Shown piece by piece: positions 7,454-10,186 of a stretch of DNA of 10,186 nt. The DNA comes from Candidatus Wallbacteria bacterium (GTDB taxonomy: Bacteria; Muiribacteriota; UBA6191; JACPRK01): positions 1 through 10,186 of the forward strand of contig JACQFU010000404.1 in NCBI GenBank assembly GCA_016199905.1, read 5' to 3'. Made by a program: the position numbers and the translations under genes. Within the stretch, counting starts at the first letter, position 1. Every line of letters begins with the position of its first letter. The notes under the pieces were generated by a model, which worked only from the letters and a program-made list of their open reading frames with translations, ran no database searches and had not been told where the DNA came from.

Positions 7454-7494
7454 GGGCGGCCCGCGGATAGACGTTTCCGGCGGCGCTCCCGTCT

Positions 7495-7518
7495 CCGGAT
7501 ACCGGATTGACGATCCGG
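7495..7518. promoter_or_regulatory. Candidate operator: three CCGGAT half-sites over a -35 box
   Basis: CCGGAT occurs at 7495-7500 and 7502-7507, and its exact complement ATCCGG at 7513-7518. The last two form a perfect inverted repeat with 6-base arms and a 5-base centre, and it contains most of the -35 TTGACG (7507-7512). A dimeric repressor bound there would cover the -35. No regulator is identified. Confidence 0.4.
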
Positions 7519-7535
7519 GGGTGCGTTCTTATACT
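7507..7535 (+). promoter_or_regulatory. Sigma-70 type promoter for the exported Ala/Gly-rich protein gene
   Basis: TTGACG (7507-7512), exactly 17 bases, then TATACT (7530-7535): five of six matches in each box with ideal spacing, in otherwise GC-rich DNA. RNA would start near 7542, giving a leader of about 73 bases before ATG 7615. It sits just after the ZIP gene, so the next gene is probably a separate transcription unit. Confidence 0.65.
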
Positions 7536-7547
7536 TCTGCATCTTTT

Positions 7548-7586
7548 CCGGCGGCGCCGGCACTTTCCGCACCCGCAGTGCTTTTT
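7548..7586 (+). terminator. Leader hairpins with a T-run, possible attenuator
   Basis: Two small stems lie between the predicted RNA start and the ribosome site. The first is CCGGC-GGC-GCCGG (7548-7560). The second is GCACT (7560-7564) pairing with AGTGC (7577-7581), extendable by one G-T pair and followed at once by TTTTT (7582-7586). They share one base and so compete at the junction. The second stem is short, so efficient termination is doubtful. Confidence 0.3.
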
Positions 7587-7614
7587 CCAGGTTTTCGATG
7601 AGGAGCGTGTTCCC

Positions 7615-8592
7615 ATGACAGCCACGATGCACCACAGCCGAGGACTGGCTTTGTACCTGGCGTTGACCCTGTTGTTGCTGAGTCCGTTCCAGGGGCTGGG
7701 CACGGCCCAGGCGCAGGTCGGGGTGAAGACCGTCGTGTTCGGAACGGCGCTTGGGGCGGCTGCCCTCTTCGGGCTCAAGGCGATGTTGGGGCCTGCCAGC
7801 GCCGTGGGCACACTAGGTGGCGCGGGAACCGGGTTTGCCACGTCCATCGGCCGGGCCGCAGGCGGGATGATGTCCGGGGTCTCGTCGCTGGCGTCGTCGC
7901 TGGCGACCGGGGCGCAGAGCCTGTTTGCCGGGGTCGGGCGAATGCTGTCCACAGGCCTGTCGGGCGCGACCTCGATCGTGACCCAGCCTTGGTTCTATAT
8001 CCCGGCGGCCCTGATCGCGGGCGGACTGCTGGTGCACCACTTCTACGCCAAGTCGAAGGCGGGGTCGGGTGCCACCGCCAGCGGGCATACCATCGCGAAG
8101 CCGCTCGGGTTCTTCGATCGCATGAAGATTGTCTTGAGGACCCCGGGTTCGCTGGTTCGCCCCCTCTTCGCGCCCGCACCTTATTCCGGAGCCTACTACA
8201 ACGGAATGAGCAACTTCTACACGGGCGGCGCGGCGCCCTTCGGGACGAACAACATGCAGAACCTTGGCGGGTTCGGCGCGACGGCTGCGGCGGCCGGAGC
8301 CGCGCCCGTCAGCGCCATAGGCGAGCCCATGCGCGCCGGCATCGACGTCTCCCAGGACAATCGAGCCAGCCTGCAACCCGCAGCGCCCGGCGACACCGCC
8401 GGCCTGAAGGCGAAGCTCGACGAAGCCGAGCAGGCGCGACGCTCGGCCTACGAGCGGCTGGTCGAGGCGCTGCGCGGTCGGGCCAGCGATACCGCCGGAG
8501 CGGCCAGCGATCCGGTCCAGGCAGCGATCCGGGACTACAAGGAAGCGCATCGCCAGGCGGAAGCTCTGCGCCAGCAGCTCGAAGGGCAATAG
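7615..8592 (+). CDS. Exported Ala/Gly-rich membrane-associated protein with C-terminal coiled coil, unknown function
   Basis: A 325-residue protein that I do not recognise. Residues 1-33 form a signal peptide (HHSRG, then LALYLALTLLLLSPF, cut after A-Q-A before Q34). Next is a hydrophobic Gly/Ala/Ser-rich region (about 36-122) with repeated small-residue spacings such as GTALGAAALFG and GVGRMLSTGLSG, which suggests packed helices or a glycine-zipper-like section. A clear hydrophobic segment follows at about 127-143 (WFYIPAALIAGGLLVHHFY). A Gly/Asn/Tyr-rich stretch (185-225, with YSGAYYNGMSNFYTGG) resembles flexible surface segments. The C-terminal 60 residues (LKAKLDEAEQARR, EALRQQLEGQ) are a charged amphipathic helix, likely coiled coil, broken by an Ala/Asp linker. 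I start at ATG 7615 because AGGAG sits 9 bases upstream and the signal peptide begins there; reading further upstream would mask it. It has its own promoter and stands alone between a metal operon and a regulator. Confidence 0.75.
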   Translation: MTATMHHSRGLALYLALTLLLLSPFQGLGTAQAQVGVKTVVFGTALGAAALFGLKAMLGPASAVGTLGGAGTGFATSIGRAAGGMMSGVSSLASSLATGAQSLFAGVGRMLSTGLSGATSIVTQPWFYIPAALIAGGLLVHHFYAKSKAGSGATASGHTIAKPLGFFDRMKIVLRTPGSLVRPLFAPAPYSGAYYNGMSNFYTGGAAPFGTNNMQNLGGFGATAAAAGAAPVSAIGEPMRAGIDVSQDNRASLQPAAPGDTAGLKAKLDEAEQARRSAYERLVEALRGRASDTAGAASDPVQAAIRDYKEAHRQAEALRQQLEGQ

Positions 8593-8637
8593 TCGCCCGC
8601 GGCCGGGCCGATTCGGAAGAAACCTGGACCACTTCCA

Positions 8638-8646
8638 TGGTATAAT
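8638..8646 (+). promoter_or_regulatory. Perfect extended -10 promoter directly before the response-regulator gene
   Basis: TGGTATAAT: a TGN element plus a perfect TATAAT (8641-8646), with no recognisable -35 at the usual distance. The RNA should start at about 8653, only about 5 bases before ATG 8658, and no Shine-Dalgarno sequence is present. Confidence 0.6.
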
Positions 8647-8657
8647 CCGCGGTCCCC

Positions 8658-10037
8658 ATGCCCGTGCCCGCCTATCAAAAGCCGGTTCTGCTCGTCGACG
8701 ACGACGCCCTGTTCCTGGAAACGCTGGAAGCAGCGCTGCAGGTTCGCGGGTTCCATGTCATCGTCGAAAACGGACCGGCCCACGCGCTCGAGCGGATCCG
8801 CGCCGACAGCGTGGAGATCGTCGTCAGCGACATGTCCATGCCCGGCATGAACGGGCTGGAGCTGCTTGGGAAGATCCGCGAACAGTTTCCGGAAGTCCTG
8901 ATGATTCTCATGACGGCGTTCGGCACCGAGAAGATCGCCGTCACCGCGATGAAACAGGGGGCGTTCGACTACCTGTCCAAGCCGTTCGAAATGGACGAGT
9001 TGGGGCTGATTCTCGAACGTGCCGCCGAAAAGCTGAGCCTGGTCTCCGAAAACCGGCGTCTGAGCGAGGAACTGCGCCAATATGTCGACCAGCCCCAAAT
9101 GGCCGGCAACTCGCTGCACATCGAGCGCATCCGGGAGATCGTGCGGCGCATCGCTCCGAGCGACGTCACGGTGCTGATCACGGGTGAGAGCGGCACAGGC
9201 AAGGAACTGGTTGCCCAGGCGCTGTTCCAGCAGAGCCACCGCCACGCCAGCCCTTTCGTAAAGATCAACTGCACGGCCTTGCCCGAGACGCTGTTGGAGA
9301 GCGAGCTGTTCGGCCACGAGCGCGGCAGCTTCACCGGCGCCTACAAGCGGCAGATCGGAAAGTTCGAGATGGCCAACACGGGCACCGTGTTCCTCGACGA
9401 GATCGGCGATATCAGCCTGGCGACGCAGACGAAGTTGCTGCGCGTCATCCAGGAGCAAACCTTCGAGCGCATCGGCGGCAAGGAGACCTTGCAAGTCGAC
9501 GTGCGGCTCGTGGCGGCCACCAACAGGAACCTCCAGGAGGAGATCCGCAAGGGCAACTTCCGGGAAGATCTGTACTACCGGTTGAACGTTATCGAGGTCT
9601 ACCTGCCGCCGCTGCGGGAACGTCGCGAGGACATCCCGCTGCTGATCGACCGGTTTCTCGACGATTTCACTCGCAAGTACAAGAAGCCCAAGCTCTCCTT
9701 GCCGAAGGAGACCCTGGCCCACGCGATGAGCTATGGATGGCCGGGGAACATTCGCCAGCTGAAGAACTGGGTCGAGCGAATGGTGGTCCTTGGCTTCGAC
9801 GAGAAGGGCGACGCTTTCGAACCCGATTTCATGAGCTTGCCGCAGGCCTCCGGGCAGCAACCGGCCCTTCAGGAAGGCGCACTGGTTTCCCTGGAGGAAG
9901 CGGAGGGCCAGTACATCAAGCGGGTCCTGGACGCCACCGGCGGCAACAAATTGCGAGCCGCGCGAATTTTGCGGATCGATCCCAAGACCCTACGGACCAA
10001 GCTGCGCAAGCTGACGGGCGCCGAGGACGCGCCCTAG
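8658..10037 (+). CDS. NtrC-family sigma-54-dependent response regulator (REC, AAA+, Fis-type HTH)
   Basis: A 459-residue cytoplasmic transcription activator of standard length. The N-terminal receiver domain (about 8-125) has acidic D14-D-D16, phosphoacceptor D58 in V-V-S-D-M-S-M-P-G, T86 and K108-P. The central AAA+ domain (about 145-380) has Walker A G176-E-S-G-T-G-K182-E, the sigma-54 contact loop as G223-S-F-T-G-A228 (Ser in place of the usual first Ala), Walker B V244-F-L-D-E-I-G, the FREDLYYRLNV region and PPLRERREDIPLL. The C-terminal Fis-like helix-turn-helix spans about 417-457 (GGNKLRAARILRIDPKTLRTKL). When phosphorylated it should oligomerise and open sigma-54 promoters. No partner histidine kinase is in view and I found no convincing -24/-12 site in the intergenic regions. 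The ATG at 8658 has no ribosome site but fits an almost leaderless mRNA. It is followed after 18 bases by a STAS-domain gene, probably in the same operon. Confidence 0.95.
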   Translation: MPVPAYQKPVLLVDDDALFLETLEAALQVRGFHVIVENGPAHALERIRADSVEIVVSDMSMPGMNGLELLGKIREQFPEVLMILMTAFGTEKIAVTAMKQGAFDYLSKPFEMDELGLILERAAEKLSLVSENRRLSEELRQYVDQPQMAGNSLHIERIREIVRRIAPSDVTVLITGESGTGKELVAQALFQQSHRHASPFVKINCTALPETLLESELFGHERGSFTGAYKRQIGKFEMANTGTVFLDEIGDISLATQTKLLRVIQEQTFERIGGKETLQVDVRLVAATNRNLQEEIRKGNFREDLYYRLNVIEVYLPPLRERREDIPLLIDRFLDDFTRKYKKPKLSLPKETLAHAMSYGWPGNIRQLKNWVERMVVLGFDEKGDAFEPDFMSLPQASGQQPALQEGALVSLEEAEGQYIKRVLDATGGNKLRAARILRIDPKTLRTKLRKLTGAEDAP

Positions 10038-10055
10038 CACGGAGGTTTTGAAGTC

Positions 10056-10186
10056 ATGGCCGAGCGGACATCCGCCCCAAAGCCGCTGGTGGTCCTCCGA
10101 ACCGACCAGGGGCCTGTGACGGTCCTGAAGCTCGCGGGAGACCTGGACATCCAGAGTCTGCCGCTGGCCAAGCGGCTGCTCTCGGA
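10056..10186 (+). CDS. STAS-domain protein (anti-sigma factor antagonist-like), N-terminal part only
   Basis: The first 43 codons of a gene cut by the window edge. After a short polar start (MAERTSAPKPL) comes GPVTVLKLAGDLDIQSLPLA split over a strand-turn-helix: the G-D-L-D-I step after a hydrophobic strand is the hallmark of STAS domains. Such proteins, for example SpoIIAA and RsbV relatives, bind anti-sigma kinases in partner-switching pathways; the regulatory phosphorylated Ser/Thr would lie beyond the edge. ATG 10056 has GGAGG 10 bases upstream. It starts 18 bases after the response regulator, suggesting an operon that joins sigma-54 activation with partner switching. That link is inference. 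Confidence 0.8.
   Translation, partial: MAERTSAPKPLVVLRTDQGPVTVLKLAGDLDIQSLPLAKRLLS

Noticed and set aside
7469..7494. AGACG / CGTCT inverted repeat after the ZIP gene as a terminator
   Set aside because: Only 5 bp with a 16-base loop and no T-run after it.
7558..7572. Possible sigma-54 -24/-12 element (CGGCAC...GC) before the exported-protein gene
   Set aside because: The GG-to-GC spacing is 8 rather than 10 bases, and it lies downstream of a far better sigma-70 promoter.
8535..9860. Minus-strand open frame of 441 codons opposite the response regulator
   Set aside because: It covers the REC and AAA+ coding region in reverse, shows no recognisable domain, and is explained by codon bias of the plus-strand gene.

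Overview
The window is a GC-rich stretch of a Gram-negative bacterial chromosome. The evidence for this is strong GC bias at third codon positions, frequent GTG starts, an ADP-heptose-type (GT9) glycosyltransferase, exported proteins and an NtrC-family sigma-54 activator. Nothing seen fixes the phylum. The mix of a prokaryotic RING protein, a sigma-54 activator next to a STAS protein and several orphan exported proteins would fit Myxococcota/Deltaproteobacteria, Acidobacteriota or an uncultured lineage. No mobile element, tRNA, rRNA or CRISPR array is visible.

Left block (1-2879, minus strand): four co-directional genes read right to left. They are a membrane protein with an N-terminal RING-like zinc domain, a GT2 glycosyltransferase, a small exported protein of unknown function, and the start of a GT9 heptosyltransferase-like gene that leaves the window. 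Gaps are 19, 49 and 3 bases, so this looks like one operon tied to cell-envelope glycan synthesis. An extended -10 promoter precedes the RING gene.

Middle block (2880-7453): a divergent intergenic region holds a good sigma-70 promoter for an MBL-fold metallohydrolase (plus). This gene converges within 3 bases on a small two-helix membrane protein (minus). Then comes a metal-transport operon: a P1B-type ATPase with two HMA domains, whose stop overlaps the start of a ZIP-family permease (ATGA). The ATPase joins a CPC motif to a C-terminal HEG motif, an unusual combination for predicting its metal. No MerR or ArsR regulator is present.

Right block (7454-10186, plus): a textbook promoter (TTGACG-N17-TATACT) whose -35 lies inside a perfect inverted repeat drives an exported Ala/Gly-rich protein that I do not recognise. 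Its leader contains a small hairpin followed by a T-run. Next is a REC-AAA+-Fis response regulator whose only visible promoter is a perfect extended -10 about 5 bases before the ATG, implying an almost leaderless mRNA. It is followed in the same direction by the start of a STAS-domain (anti-sigma factor antagonist-like) gene cut by the window edge.
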